This document shows positions 28,301-42,200 of a stretch of 64,000 nt of DNA, piece by piece. How positions within the stretch are numbered: position 1 is the stretch's first letter; each line of letters begins with the position of its first letter. The DNA is taken from NCBI GenBank assembly GCA_022316685.1, contig JAKJHU010000057.1, positions 1,674,001-1,738,000 on the forward strand, read 5' to 3'. A model generated the notes under the pieces. That model did not search any database, was not told the origin of the DNA, and saw only the letters and a program-made list of their open reading frames with translations. This DNA comes from Progne subis subis. Lineage: Eukaryota; Chordata; Aves; Passeriformes; Hirundinidae. Made by a program: the position numbers and the translations under genes.

Positions 28301-30119
28301 ATTGTAATCTAATGTCCACATGAATAAAAATCAAGACTGCAATAGTTCCTACTAATAAAAACCTTGAGATTTATGGAGTTAACTCTTTCTAAGGGCCTGG
28401 GACAAACTGTTTTTCTGGTCCCAGTGGCCTTATTTCCTTCCTGAAGGAAACTACCTGAAAGCAGCGGTAGGCATTCAAAAGGTTTTTGTAAAGAGCATGA
28501 AAAATGTATTAACTGCTCATGCAGTGTGACATCTTACCTGCTGTTATTCATTATTATGTTCAGGAACAGGAACAGGAAGTGCTGCAATTACAATGCCCAG
28601 CCCCCCACAGACCCTTCACCCAAAGTTAGTGGAATATTCTTGTGTTGGATGGTTTGTTTCTGTTCAGTCCCAGGGGCTTGTATAGCCACTAGCACACTGG
28701 GAGGGATAAGAATCAAAAAGAGGAGAAGATCTCTGCAGTTCACATTCTAACAAGGGAATGACAGCCAGGCATCATTTAAAGCAACAAAACTGTTCAAGAG
28801 ACACTTCTCTGCACAGCAGAAGAGCTGGGTATCTGCATGTAGTTGGTGCATGCAAATAAGAACTGAAGATAGAACCAGGGCTTTTCACTATCTATGAAAC
28901 TTAGATAACCATTTCCTTTAAACAATTAGATAAAATCAGGATGCTCCATCCTGGCTTGAAGCAACCCAAAACAATGGAGCTAATGTCTTCAGATTCTTTA
29001 ACTTGTTTCCAGCAGACATTAAAAAAGTATTGCACAAATTTTTACATAGTTTTAAAGGCATATTTAGGTAGTTTTCTATTAATAAGACATTATTACAACA
29101 TTGCTATAGCAACCTAAAAGTTATAGTCAGAAGAAATTTTCTAAGCCTTTCTACCCAGGTCCTTCTAACTTTCAAAGCTTTTTGAAAATGTTCTAAAATT
29201 CTCACTGGTTTAGTTTAAATATTTCAAGTCTGTAGTTAATAGCAAACACTTTAGAAAAGTTTTTTTGAGAGGACTGTCATGCTTGACAAATCAGTGAGTA
29301 TGAATATCACACCTTGTATTAAGAGGTTTGTTTAGAAGATGAGGCAGTACTCAATGAAAAGTGTGTAAAGGCAGATGTTGAAATGATAAGTAAGGCTGTA
29401 AGTTTATACAAAAAGTCAGTAAATTAAAACTTGTTGTATCCTTACCACCTGCAATACTGTCCTAAGCAGAGAGATTAACATACTACAGAGGGCACTATTA
29501 AATGCCTCAAGTAGGCAGCATACATAGCAATACAAAACACTATGTGCAAGCACAGGGTTATTTTGGGAAACAATTTCTCCACTAGTGTGTACAAACCCTT
29601 TTGCTGACACCGGGCCTGATTTACTGCAGCAGAAACGCAGCAGAGATGAGAAGAAAGCCCATAAGCCTGTCAGTGGGAAGTTTTCCGTTCAACAAGTAGT
29701 TTTCATTCAAAAGTAACAACAGTTTTCACCCACAGACCTGTATGCAGGGCCAAAAGATTAGCTCTGCAGCACTCCTTGGCTACCAGGCTTTGTCTGAAGC
29801 CAGATCTGTATGGAGATTTCCTCTCCTCCATGAAAGGACCCATAGGCAACGTGGAATAACCTGGAAAACCCATTATTTTTGTTATGTCCAAATGTTGCCT
29901 TGAAGACAAATTCAACATTTTCACAGCTAACATTTTCCTTTGTAGCTAAAATAGAAAAATCTAATTTTCTCATGGATGTCAAATACTTTAATTTCTTCAG
30001 TCCTTGAGCTAATGTTGAATTACGCTCTTCTGGCCACAAGGAGACAATCGTGACTGAAATCACAGGAGTATATCTCCGTACTCCAGAGCAGAATTAACCT
30101 ATTTCTGATAGATGTTTTT
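22351..30119. other. Intergenic, no gene recognised
   Basis: This is AT-rich sequence with no recognisable exon, RNA gene or repeat family. It contains a 15-base duplication (23831-23860), short A and T runs, and unrecognised open frames up to 115 codons. The 101-codon - strand frame at 29758-30063 looks somewhat protein-like in composition but has no known domain. Confidence 0.6.
23831..23860 (+). repeat. 15-base tandem duplication
   Basis: The unit atcatgtaagaaagg is followed directly by a second copy differing only at the last base. Confidence 0.85.
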
Positions 30120-30295
30120 CTCTAGCACCTTCTCAGAAATCCTCCATGACTCCACAATCTCACAGGACAACCTGCTTTATTGTTGCACTGCACTTAGAAA
30201 GGTGTGGTAATCCTAGGGCTAGGAAGTTTTTCCTGAGGTCAAACATAAATCTCTCTTCTTGCAATTATGCTGAATTTATCTCTTGAAGGTAAACT
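30120..30295 (-). mobile_element. Old CR1-like fragment
   Basis: On the + strand the order 'aggaagtttttcctgaggtc', 'aacataaatctctcttcttg' and 'caattatgctgaatttatct' matches the reverse-strand reading of the CR1 ORF2/3' region seen in bird genomes. The copy is much more diverged than the one at 31846 and both ends are approximate. It could instead belong to a related old LINE. Confidence 0.55.
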
Positions 30296-31845
30296 ACTGC
30301 GTTCAGCAGGAGAGGATGTGTGGAGGACAATGTGGTGACTTGTAAAGCGACATCAACACTCCTCAATGCGCTATTCTTACAAAACAGGTGTTTTATATTT
30401 TCACTAGATATCATTTAGTTGAAAAGACATATTCATCTGAAGGGAATAGTCCAGATTTTAATGAAATTTAATCTACTACTACTGATTTTTTTTTCAGTTA
30501 TACACTGTATGTCATATACAATATTGTATACAATGCAATACAAATATATGATCTCATAGATAATTTTTTAGGGAATGATTTCTGCATGCATAAAATGAAA
30601 ATTAAATCCCAAAGGAAAATATGCAAGTTTTTATTTCCATGTTTAAAAACTTTTTGCCATATGTGCTGAACAGCCTACAGAAAAAGTCCCTTATAAATAG
30701 CAGATACATACTAATAGATCATAAAGACTGAAGTGTTTTCAAACATCTGAAAATTTTGTAGGGCATAAGTTCCTTGATTCTTTCAGAATACACCTAAAAA
30801 AGATACTCCTTTCATAGTTGACAAAAAATGATGATTTCCTATTTTAGGTAAATTAAGAATTTTACATTTCCTAGGGTTAAAGGTTTCTAAACACAGCTGT
30901 TTCTTGCATAATCAGAGAAGAAATACATATGGAAGAAACACCAACTAACATATTATGTTTCTTGCTGCTAAGTGAGCTGTTTATCAAAACATCTGACTTC
31001 TTCAGGAAAAGATGACCACATTTAATTGGTTAAATGTTTTCTGCACAGCTTGTACTTGCTGGATTTTATATCTCTGGATATTGATTAAACACAGCGAACA
31101 ATGAATGAGAAATGTAGAGAAGAACCATATAGGCTAGCACTGCTCATCTGTGGACTGGAAAAGACTTCAAACTTAGGGGATAGAAGGGGACTCAAGCTTA
31201 AGAAAGCTTTTACACCAGAAACATTCGAGTTCAATTTGCACACCAGTCCTCAAAGAAAACAGTAACATAGGTTTGGCTGGGATAGAGAGGATGTGATCAA
31301 AGACACCAATGTGTGATGAATGTAGACTGTAGCGATGACAATCTCATTTTTAATAAGGATACTGAAGCTGCTGTTGTTGAAGGTCTAAATTCAGTCATTG
31401 TCTCAGCAGCCCAAAGGGATGATAGCAGCATGGAACACTGTGAATATAGTTAAGAAAAATAAAGGAGCCATTACATCCCAGAATCACAGCTACATTTCTG
31501 CATTGAGGCACTTTGGCCATTTAGTGACACCAAAAGCTGACAAAGCAGGACAGGCAACTGACACACACTGACACAGAGAACCATTGGCTTTACAACTGCT
31601 CCCGGCAGGGAATGTACATCCCGATCCAGACCTGTTGCAGTGTAATTGAAACTCCATGGAAATCAAACATTTAAACTGTGCAAATTGGGTCTGAATTAAA
31701 TCTTTCAGGCTTTACACCAATTTTAAACAAGCCTCCTCAATTTTTTTCCCCAGGATAACAATATTTGGTCTAAGCGCTACCAACAGCATGGAAAGATTAC
31801 AGTAACAACAACTTTGGGATTCTTCACGGTTCTTCTGTGCTGAAT
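30296..31845. other. Intergenic, no gene recognised
   Basis: No gene is seen between the two reverse-strand CR1 pieces. A perfect 16-base AT-rich palindrome lies at 30515-30530. Confidence 0.6.
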
Positions 31846-32268
31846 TCATAGAATTGTACAATGTTTGGGGTTGGAAGGGACCTTAAAGATCATCTAGGTC
31901 CAAGTACACCTGGGGGGTCCGCTCAGGGCAGCTCAGGACCCCCTCCAACCTGGCTTTGAACCCTTTCAGGAATGAGGCATCCACAGCTTCTTTGGAAAGC
32001 TGTTCTAGTGCCTCACCACCCTCCTAGTGAAAAATGCCTTCCTCGTATCTAACCTAAAGGTACTCTCTATCAGTTTGAAGCCATTACCCCATATCCCTGT
32101 CCCTTTATGCTCCTGTACAAAGTTTCACCCCAGCTTTCTTGTAGGCTCCTTTAGGCACTGGAAGGTGCTCTAGGGTCTCCTTGGAGCCTTCTCCTCTCCA
32201 GGGTGCAGAACCCCAACTCACTCAGCTTGTCTTTAAAGGACAGGAGCTCCAGCCCCCAGATCATCAAC
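31846..32268 (-). mobile_element. CR1 LINE 3' fragment, reverse strand
   Basis: This is a clear 5'-truncated CR1 copy of about 420 bases. Read on the + strand it opens with the reverse complement of the CR1 3' terminus (attcatagaattgtacaatg, then 'ggggttggaagggacc' and 'ttaaagatcatctagg'). It continues through the conserved 'tctcctctccagggtgcag' and 'caactcactcagcttgtc' blocks that come from the end of ORF2. It is better preserved than the copy at 155-392. The + strand frame at 32181-32465 starts inside it and is not a gene. Confidence 0.93.
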
Positions 32269-35200
32269 TGATAATTAAACTGGTATACCATTACATTTTT
32301 TTCCTGGCTGAAATGAAAAGTCCTAGAGATTCAGCTTTCACAGTGATCTACAAGGAGCTCCATAAAAAAGGAGTATGTTGGGGGGATAATTTTCCACATG
32401 GAATATTTCATACAGCTTTTTACCTAGAGAAAGAAGCTTCAAGGGAAAAGCAAACTAATGATTGAATATATTGATTGACAAGGGCAGGCTTGTAAAAACA
32501 AACTGGTTTTAATTGAAAAGATTTTTTTTAACCATTTAGTAAACACTGACTGAAAATACAATACATGTCCCCCCTCTTAGGATCTAGTCATGCCTTTTTC
32601 CCTGCAAAACTGTCCATGGAATTCTGTGGTGTTCAAGAATTTTAGCAAAGTCAGAGGCTAGAGAGCAATTAAAATTATAACTAGTCACTTTCTGTGAAGA
32701 AGGTTATATAGAAATATGCTTGCTGTCAAAAGTGTTAATTTATCACTTACATGACACCTAGGGAACACAAGTATGCTGAAGCATGAAAACACTGCACTGG
32801 AGTTAAAGCATTTTTTTTTTTTTTTTTCCGCCTTTTCTTCACTCCTTCAACTAAGATATATGATGTTGCTACTGAAAACCTATTCATATTTGGAACAAGA
32901 TCAGGTCTGAATCACATTTAATATATTCTATCTGAGGAAAACAAATAACTAAATAAGAAAAGCCATTTATTTACCAAACCCCTGCAGCCATGGTATAACT
33001 TAACCCAGTGCAAAATGTTATGAAATATGAATTGCGACATTCCACACAGGTGTAAATGAATAATTACACGCTGAACACAGAGTATACAACAGACTGCACA
33101 AGATGCAAAAAATGTTTCCATTTTTACTCAGATTGATATTTAACTGTCACTAAATCCACCTAAGTACAATTTCCATTTTTTCCATATCCTTGGGTTTAGT
33201 TTAGTGTGTGTATGTGTATGAAAATATCTCACATGTACTCACTGCTCCTACATACATCAAAAAAAATAGGGTGACTTACACAGGTGCATCAAGAGTCCTC
33301 CAGGGAAATTTTTGGAAAATCATTACAAAACCCCAGATTTTCATTTTTAACATATTTTCTGGTGTTGTCCAGTACATATTCCTGGCCAGGAGTGATTCTT
33401 TGCTATTTTTGTAGGACCTGAGCTCATTCACAGCAAGATGAGTCCATTCTACTGTAGACCCCAGTCTCTTCTCATCATTACACACTGCACAGCTGCTTTA
33501 CTGTAATTCATGTCTTTTCAAGTGATTTAGGTATTTTTTGCTTTGATTTCAACTGGTATATTAGTTTTGCTCATTATTTCTTACAACATTTCACACTTGT
33601 AAATTCTATATTCCTGGGAAACACCTGCATTAAGAATTTCATAGTACCAAGTTAAGACTGAAATATTCCAAGAACGTGTTAAGGAATCTTCATCTTATTA
33701 CTGTTAAAAGGCAGTGCAACTGAAAGCATGTGTTTTCTTTAATGTTCCTATAACACTTGTAACATATAGAAATGTTTAAAAACTATGGGAACCATTTTTT
33801 TAACTATAACCATTGCTTATTATTCCAATACAATATAATGATCAAAAAACCCCAAAGATGGTGCCTTATCCAAAATATTTATTATCTAAACAATACAATA
33901 GATTATGAAACAAGTGCCACCAATTCTGTGAATATCTGAGTCCATGATATTAGAGTTTCTGATTTGGATACTCAGTAATATTAATGAGATATTTTAAGTT
34001 CACTTTTTATTGGACACCAAAGAACACACACAGCAGAAAAATAATTTCAAGGCTGCACCTGTGGAAAACCCGAAATCAAACTTTGCTTATGGAGAGTCCT
34101 CAGAGGAGAGAAACACAGACTAAGAATATAATCTCTGTAATACATTGAGTCCCTCAGTTCTCTGTAGGGATTTTCTACTGTCTAGCAAAAATAAGATCAA
34201 ACTGCATTCTTTTTTTTTCAGATGAATACAAAATAATTTTTTTTTTTTTTTTCTGTGTGGCCATCTTCTTTGATAAAACCTAAAAACACTTTAAATCCTT
34301 TACTCCTCTTCCAAGTTTTGCCAAAGATGAAAGATAAATTTGTACAGTATAATCACGGACATTTTGTTTCCTCAAGAAACCTAAAACCAGATGACAGAAG
34401 AACTAACAAGGAGCAGTTGGGTTATTACGGCAAGCAGTGACAAGGCTGGACAAGCAGGCACTTAAATGAAAAGAGCTGGAATGAAAGGTCAAATGAGGCA
34501 GTGAGGTGGGTGGCCAACCTGACACATGAGAACTTAAGAACTTGAAAGCAAACAAACACAAAGATGAAAAAAGTATCAGAGAAGAGAAGAGAAAAAGAAA
34601 TAAATATATAACAGATGAGAATATGGAGATTAAAAACTAGCTTTTTGGAGAGTAATGATTGACACCTCTTAAGAACTAGACCCTCTGGAGGATATAATCT
34701 CGAAATATTTGCTAGAACATTCATTCATCTTCACACAAATTATGGGAAGAAAAAGAGGAGAGCATCTCAGAGGAGATGTTATCCACTCAGTCCTTCCACT
34801 TCTCTGAGGAAACAGCATCTGCTCAGCATTTCCAAGGCAAGGAAGTGAAAACTAGCTTTATATAACAGCTGCAGATGTAGACTGCCAGGAAGTCAAAGTA
34901 GTTCATTGCTTCTTCAAGAGTCTAAAAATTCACAGCTCCTGTGATCCACTGGAAACTTGTTGGGGGCTGTAACAAACAGTTTGAAGAACTGTCCTGTGGA
35001 GAATATCAATTGTGGGAGCACAGAGGAATGATGCAAGCAATGGAACCTACAAAAGGAAAAAAAAAAAAAAATTCTATATATTTCAGGTGACATAAGAGAT
35101 GGCAGTGATCAGAGGCTCTGGATGTCATTGATATCTTCCAAGATGGAGCAGAGAGGGCAAAAAGAAAGAATGTTGCATAGTGAAACTGCAAGAATGAGAA

Positions 35201-36310
35201 GCTGTTCAGAATAGATATTTGAACAATGCTGGAAAATAATCTTCAGTTAAAGAAGGCTCATGCTCCTGGATTGCCTGGGAAAGAGGTCATGGTGAGAGAC
35301 ATTATGGAGCTCTGCTACAGCTAAGGAGTAACTAATAATCAGTAAATGTATGTAGTCGCTGACACTATAACTGGTTTGGAAATGTTATAAAAATGGGAAT
35401 AATCATAAAGATTACAACTAACCCGATCTGAAGATGAAAAGGTCTTTGGTTTTATTTAGTAATTTATTGTGAGTTTAATGCTAATTTAAAACCTAAAAAT
35501 GCAGCTGAATGATTTTAATCCTTTCCTGACATTAGTTTAATGAGGGCCAGAACATCTCATCCGCTCTTGTACTCTCCTAGCTATTAAGAGCATTGTGGTG
35601 GGTAGTGCTGAACATGATGTAAAAGCAATCCTCTCCATAACTGCCCATGCCCACCACACTCTTCACAACCACATCACTGGTGCAAGTCCCATCCTGCATA
35701 ACTGTGGAGAGGCAGACATCAAGAGAGGAGCACAAGGGCTGCAGCTCTATTTGCATCACCTACACCTACAGAGCTGAGATCTCTCCATTTCTATATTGCA
35801 CCTTTTCCAGAAAAAATGCCATAAGTTGACCCTCCAATAACAGCAACTATTGAACAGTTGTCTCTTTTGGTGGCAGGAAAAGTACATGATATGGAGGGAA
35901 GAGGTAAGGTTAGCATCTCAGTTTCAGCTCCTGCAAAGAAATTAACTCTTTCCTTCAAAAGAAAATGTAAATTTTATTTCCAGAGAACAATCCCACAGGG
36001 AGCCTGAGTGGTAAAGTCTGAGGCTCAATTATGCTTCATGGAAATGGGGAGGGAGGGTATTAGTAGTGTTCCCCTGCCTTAAAATTAGATATGTTTCACA
36101 ACAACCCTTTCTTCTCCTAATTTTTAAAAGTGATTATTTTCCAACAAACTCTGAATTGACAGTACCTGTTTTTAAAATTACTTTGGCTAGATTACATAGC
36201 CATGCAGAATACAGCCCAGAAGACACAGGTTATTCTGTATTTCCCATGGGTGGTCTCAATACGCCTTAACAATATGCACCGATTAATGGTTCCAAGGACC
36301 TTGAAATGTA
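32269..36310. other. Intergenic, no gene recognised
   Basis: No recognisable exon or repeat family. T-rich runs lie near 32813-32827 and 34238-34252, with an A run near 35058. Open frames up to 99 codons lack any recognisable domain. Confidence 0.6.
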
Positions 36311-36395
36311 AATAGGGACAATTCTCATTTTATAGATGAGGGAACTCAGATACAGAACGGTTATGTGACTCTGGGGTCAGAGTGTAGCAATGCTA
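36311..36395 (+). mobile_element. MIR-like ancient SINE remnant
   Basis: The stretch 'cattttatagatgaggga' followed by 'actcagatacagaacgg', 'ttatgtgactctgggg' and 'tcagagtgtag' follows the core of MIR/CORE-SINE elements (a T-rich word, gatgaggaaactgag, gcacagagaggtta, then agtgac). It is very old and only the core is recognisable. This is a match from memory to the family core, not a database hit. Confidence 0.55.
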
Positions 36396-39120
36396 TCTGT
36401 CTCATCTGTCAATCTCTGCTGCCCTTTCCCACAGTATATGATCTTCTCTCACAAATTAATAACCAATATTACAACAGGCCACAATCCTAAATTCTCTATT
36501 TCCTTTCCCCTGATAGGGTTCACCTGACTTATTTCCTCTCCTCACTCTCCATTCTGACCTGTTCTGCTCTCTTCTTTTCTTCTTAAGCTGAGTACATTGT
36601 GGGGTTAGCAGAGCTAAAATAACGTTATACTTTACCCTGAAGGCTTTGAATGTTGTGATCATTCCTCTCTGTTTCTCCAAGGGGTTCAGAAGTCTTCTAT
36701 GTACTCGACTGTCACGAGACTTACCCCTGAGTTTAGGAGAAACACTGTTCATAATGTAAAGTAGATGGCAGGAGAGAACATTGTCTGAAAATAAGCTGCT
36801 CCAGGTAGTGATTAGAAAACAAAGCTTTTAAATTGAATAATGTTATTCTGAAACTGACCCAAATTCTGTGAAGGACCAGCCTACAGAGGGAAGCAAACCT
36901 CTTAGATTCCAGGCAGCAGGGTAACTATTAGTGAACAGGTACACCCCAAGACAGAATAGAAATCTTCCCTTTCTAATATCTGGCAGAAAAGAGCTATTTA
37001 TTTTTTAGTTGGAAGTTCTGTTGTAAGAGGAAACGTTTCTAACTTGAGCACAATTCTGAACAAAAATGCAAGTTTGCTTCTTCAGCTATGACCCTGGCAA
37101 TCCCTCAGCTCCTCTGCAGGTGCTGAAGCATTCTGTAGCAAAGGTAGACAGGCACCACCCCGAACCAGAAGTAAGCATTTTGTAGATTTCGAGGGACTGC
37201 CTTTTCCCAGAAATCTGTCAACTTCTTTGAAAGATATTACATCCTGTGACTGCTGCATGGTTACTGCCCACCAAAGAAGGTTGATCTATTCTGGTAAATA
37301 CGCTCAGGTCTCCCTGCAGTCCTTCCACATTCACTGCAAGTTCTCCCACATGTTTCTCACTTTTTGTTTTTTTTTACAGGGAGCAGAACCAGAGATTATA
37401 GTTAGCCAGCCCTGAGCCTCAGGTACAAAAGCACTTCCTATTCTGCTAGATATTGCTTGTATCAACCGTGCTTTTTGATAGCTCAGAATGACCCCATCAA
37501 TAGCATAGTAACTGCTAAGAAATAATGCACAGAAAAGAAGTTGCATTGCACTTTAAAAACTCTTTTTCCATTTAAATGTTTACTTGTTGGGTAGAACTCT
37601 GTGAAAGAGAAATTTGTGAATGTAAAGACTGACTTGACTGCTTCCTTGGTACAAGAAACCAATGAAAAATAATATATAATTAAAAAAAGCTTTGTTTGTT
37701 TCAGGATTTTTTCATTGAAAGAGATATCAAACAAGTGTTTCAGCCAGGGCTATATTAGCAGCATAATACTTCAATGTGAAGACTGAGAAAGATATAGTAA
37801 ATAGAAAAAGATCTATTTTTCCTGGAGACTTAAAATGCACATTGCAAAATTATTAAATGGAGATGCTGATACTTCTGATTAACTGAACCACTTTGGTTCT
37901 GTATTTCCTTTATCCTTGATTTGATGCTGAGACAGTAAAGCACCACACCAATACATCAAATAACAATATACTGGATATTAGGAGATATCACATTGATGGG
38001 AGTTACTGGCTTTTCTCGAAACGACCTGGCCATCTGTTTATATGTTGGCATTTAAACACTAAACTTTAACCTGTGTTCCAGTTCAACACTAAATTAGATT
38101 AATTTGATTGACCAAGATGTTCGCTCTTAAAATTTCTACCAGCAGCATTAATACAGTCTACTAGGAAGAACATAACTATTTAAAATCATGATCAGCCTGA
38201 CAGCAAAGGCCAGAAGTTCATTCTCACACATAGCTGAAAGAGAGCTGAAAGAGAGACAAAAATAAGCAGACCTAAGGAATAATGATCTCCATTTAGCTAA
38301 TTAATTAAAACAAGGTAAGGTAACTTAGGAATAAGAATACCCCTGAGAGATTTTTTTGGTGGCTTTCAAGATCATGGATACAGTACAAAGTAAAGTCATC
38401 TTTTGATGTTAGATGAGTGGAAGCAGCTTCACTGGCATATTATTTTCTGCTGTTTTGAAGTTAGCACCATTTACTTATTTGTTCTGTCACAGCACAGTTC
38501 TCTCTATTTTTATTTAACCCAAAAGCACTCATAAAACCACAGTATATTAATATTCACATTAAATAATAATAATAGTAATAATTAAATAATTAAATAATAG
38601 TAAAAACATAATAAATGCTAGTAAATGATAACTGTAAGAAATTCCAGTATGAAAAGGCAATATTTGTTAGTCTGATCCAAGTAGAGCTGGTATGAATTAA
38701 GCTTGCATTTTCTACACTTTCTAACCAGTTCAACAAATAACACAGGAGCATCACTTCACCTCAACTCCATTTGGAGACATTAAAACACTTTAAACTTAGG
38801 CTTTAACTGACACTTTCATTGTGCTAATTATATTTTAAACTTCCACCTCAAGTTCCTGCCCCACTGTGCCATCTTCATGAATAGCATATTCTGTCATACA
38901 CAAGTGCAGTCATGTAAGTCTCCTACCTGAAGGGATGGAGTAGGCCAATATACATATTTATTAAACATTGTATGCAAAAGCACAAACCACAGTGCCACAC
39001 TGCATTGGGAAGGAGGGCTCCAGTAGCAGTTGGGATTACTGCACTGGAAAACACACAACAGTCAGTCTGCTGACATACATGTGAACAGAAGTACGGGAAA
39101 TTACACACAGGCTATTTAAG
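36396..39120. other. Intergenic, no gene recognised
   Basis: AT-rich sequence with an imperfect AAT/TAAT-rich simple repeat at about 38560-38612. No exon or RNA gene is recognisable. Confidence 0.6.
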
Positions 39121-39285
39121 ACCAAAAAAAAAACAACCAAAAAAACCAAACCAACAAACAAACAAAACAAAACAAACAAAAAACAAAAAAAAAAAACCCC
39201 AAAACCCCCAAAACAAACAAACAAACAAACAAACAACAAAAAACCACCCACCCACCCCCCCCCCCCCCAAAAAAAAAAAAAAAAA
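39121..39285 (+). repeat. 165-base tract containing only A and C
   Basis: Every base from 39121 to 39285 is A or C. It is a (CAAA)n/(CAAAA)n microsatellite with a C4A4C5A4 block at 39197-39213, a C14 run at 39255-39268 and an A17 run at 39269-39285. The opposite strand is pure G/T with several G runs, so it could form a G-quadruplex. The frames with long Phe/Gly/Cys runs here are artefacts of the repeat. Confidence 0.97.
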
Positions 39286-42200
39286 TCGAGACATACCTTC
39301 ATTCAGCAGTGCAGCTGTGCTCGACGGGGCGCAGAGAACATCCTTGGTCTCTCATTCTCTGCTGGGAGTGCAGGACAACCAGCACAGTGGATGGCCAGGA
39401 AGAACACTCCTCCATCAGCTGCTACCCAGCCAGCCGAGCAGTAGTGAAGGACTCCAGAGAGCGCCTGGTTCAGGTCTCACTCAGAAAGAGGATGCTGCTC
39501 CAAATTGTAAAACAGAAATTCTCATTACAAAAAGGAACAAAACTCAAAGACTTTGTTGTTGAAACCATGGGACAAGACAAAAATCCAACTAGTCTCACAC
39601 CTCCTAATCATAACTTCTTTCCTGTGCAAAGATTTCTGGTGATACTAAATGAGCTACTTGAAGATAGTCACATCTTGACATCACACAGACAGGGTGATAA
39701 AAATGACTGTAACTTTAAAGCAGCTCAATTCTAAGTTTGCACCACTTCACTACTCAAATACTTCAGAGAAACATTTCAACATACTGAATGACAAACAAGG
39801 GCTTCACTTGCCCTAAGGATCCAATCCTTTCTTGCTCTTGAGTTTTGCCAGTGTATTTCAGGGCCTGATTTTCCATCTTAGATGGCTTTAGCTGCAATTA
39901 TTTGAGACCTCACCACTCACGCTCTCTACTTGTATGCGACTGCTCCAGCACAGGAGGTAGCAGATCAAATATGCTGGGAGCTCTTTAGCTGAGGATGCCC
40001 TCCCTTCTCAGCTCTCACCACCACTGTGGGTGGAGATTCCTTCTCCCTCTGCAACTGGAAATACTGGAGACAAGTCCCAGTTTGGGAACACGTCCCACTG
40101 CTCAGGGCACTAAAGGAACTGCTGGGAGTTGCAACACCTTCTGCTACTGTAGAGACTGCCCAGCACGATGAGTCAAGGCTCTGGAGGACCAGCCCTGACG
40201 AGTTACTTGCAGGGGTGATTTATCATGATAGGGCCCTGACTTGACTTCCCTGCCCCTTTGTGGGAGATCAGGGTTTCCTGTACATGAAGGGGGTGCACAA
40301 ATGCAGCTAGTTTTTTGTTCCTAGTCAAAAAGCAAGATGCCACAAAGCTGCTCCACAGGAGTCCTTGGTAATCCTGATCTTCATAAGCTAAAAAAGGTAT
40401 TGCTTTTCTTTATTGCAAAACAGCATCAGTCAAGCCAGTCTTTACACAGTTGCAGACACGATAATGGGAAATATGTACAGGTCTTACCCTATAATTAGGG
40501 TGCTTTCAGAAGTGTCCCTGGCTTTCCAGGCAGGAAAATGTAAAGCACTGTGACTCATCACTAGAAGGTGTGATGGCTCTTAGGAAATTTGTAAGATTTT
40601 CTTTAAATGCTGATGGGTTCCTTCTTCAATGGGATGTCAGAATTTGAAGAGCCTGATGGGGACTGAAGTGTCAAAATGCTGATAAGCCAGATAAAGCTAT
40701 TCGCACCAATTGTCACCAGCCCTAAAGGCTATGAAGGAAATCTTTTACTCACCTAACCCCAGGGAAATAAACAGGTTAGTCAGACTGAGGCAGTAAGGAG
40801 CTGTCCAGGATCCTTTTTCTTAATAATATATTCAGGATGGGATGTACTTTTTAATTAGTACTTCTCTATAAAAACAACCATCAGCTTATGAATAATGTCT
40901 GCCTCATGTGTACGTTTCTTTCTGACCTCAGCTTGGTCAGGTGAATTTGACTTTATAATTATCTTACCTTCCCCTGGCTGGCACGAATGAGGATATCAGC
41001 TCGATTACTACCAGCCTATTCACTTTCTGCTTTCACTCAAACTGTGGTGTTTTGGAGCCAGGGCTTTTATGGAGCCAAAGGTTTCCAACCTAAGCAGTCT
41101 GTAGATAGCACTAAGACATATGCTGGTGTGTAGACTTACACATAATTCAATCTGAGATAGTTTAGGGGTGGAATGTCTCTATTTGTAATGGGGAAATATA
41201 ATTTTTACTAGGCATTCAACATTATCCAGGTATTGCAGCTTTCATAGCAGATTATCACACACAGCAAAAATGACAACACTATTTTACACACCCATGAGCA
41301 GAAAAGGGGCAGATTTCACACTGAAAGTTTTCCAGAAATGCTGGTCTGCCAGGGTTGTATCTGTAGAGCCGTGCTCTCCCTAACTTATGATTTACATGCT
41401 ATACTGCTGAATATACACAACAAAATCATTTTATGGAACTTATGAAGTTACTTATAGACCTATTTTTCTCACATTTTTGTACAGGCTGAAGTCTGTCAGT
41501 ATTTACATTTTACTCTACTGTAGTGAAATATTCAAGACACTGCACTAAAAATTAAATGTATTAAAGCAACTATAACTACACATATCTATAAATCAAGAAT
41601 AAATTTACAATTAAAATTTCGAAGGAAAAAAATCCTCTCACTTACAAATGAAATAATGCTTAATTATTGAGGGAAATATCCTTACCAAAGTTGAATTACT
41701 TTTGTCTAGTAGCCAAGAACAATTCCACCTGAATTTTCCATAATTTGTCTTGTTTTTCCTAAAGCTTTCCAAGTAAAATGAAAACTGTAGCGATTAAAAG
41801 CTGGTGAATACAAGACACTTTCAACAAAAAATAAAGTATGGAATTTTTTTAAACCACTGATACTCATTTGACACGCACAGCACTGAATTCATACAAATGA
41901 CTACGGAAACTCCAATGGGGCCACTGTGTTTTTTCCTCAATAATCCACACACAAGAAAAGAATTTACACAACAGAACGCAAGAAATCCATGGGAACACTG
42001 TAATACAAACATATCCACATGACTTTGTGCTTCCAAATCATGCATTTATCTGTTATGTTTTTAAGCACTTAATGCTAATCTGCCCATTAAAAACCAGTAG
42101 CCAACTGACCATTTAGTCTTCTAGTGTGTAAAATACAACTGTTAAATACAATGTATGCCGAATATCCTTACTGTCTACTTCTTAGGATTATGATGAAGAT

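Noticed and set aside
39309..39734. 141-codon + strand frame after the A/C tract
   Set aside because: No recognisable domain, no splice or promoter support; kept only as a note in the region entry.
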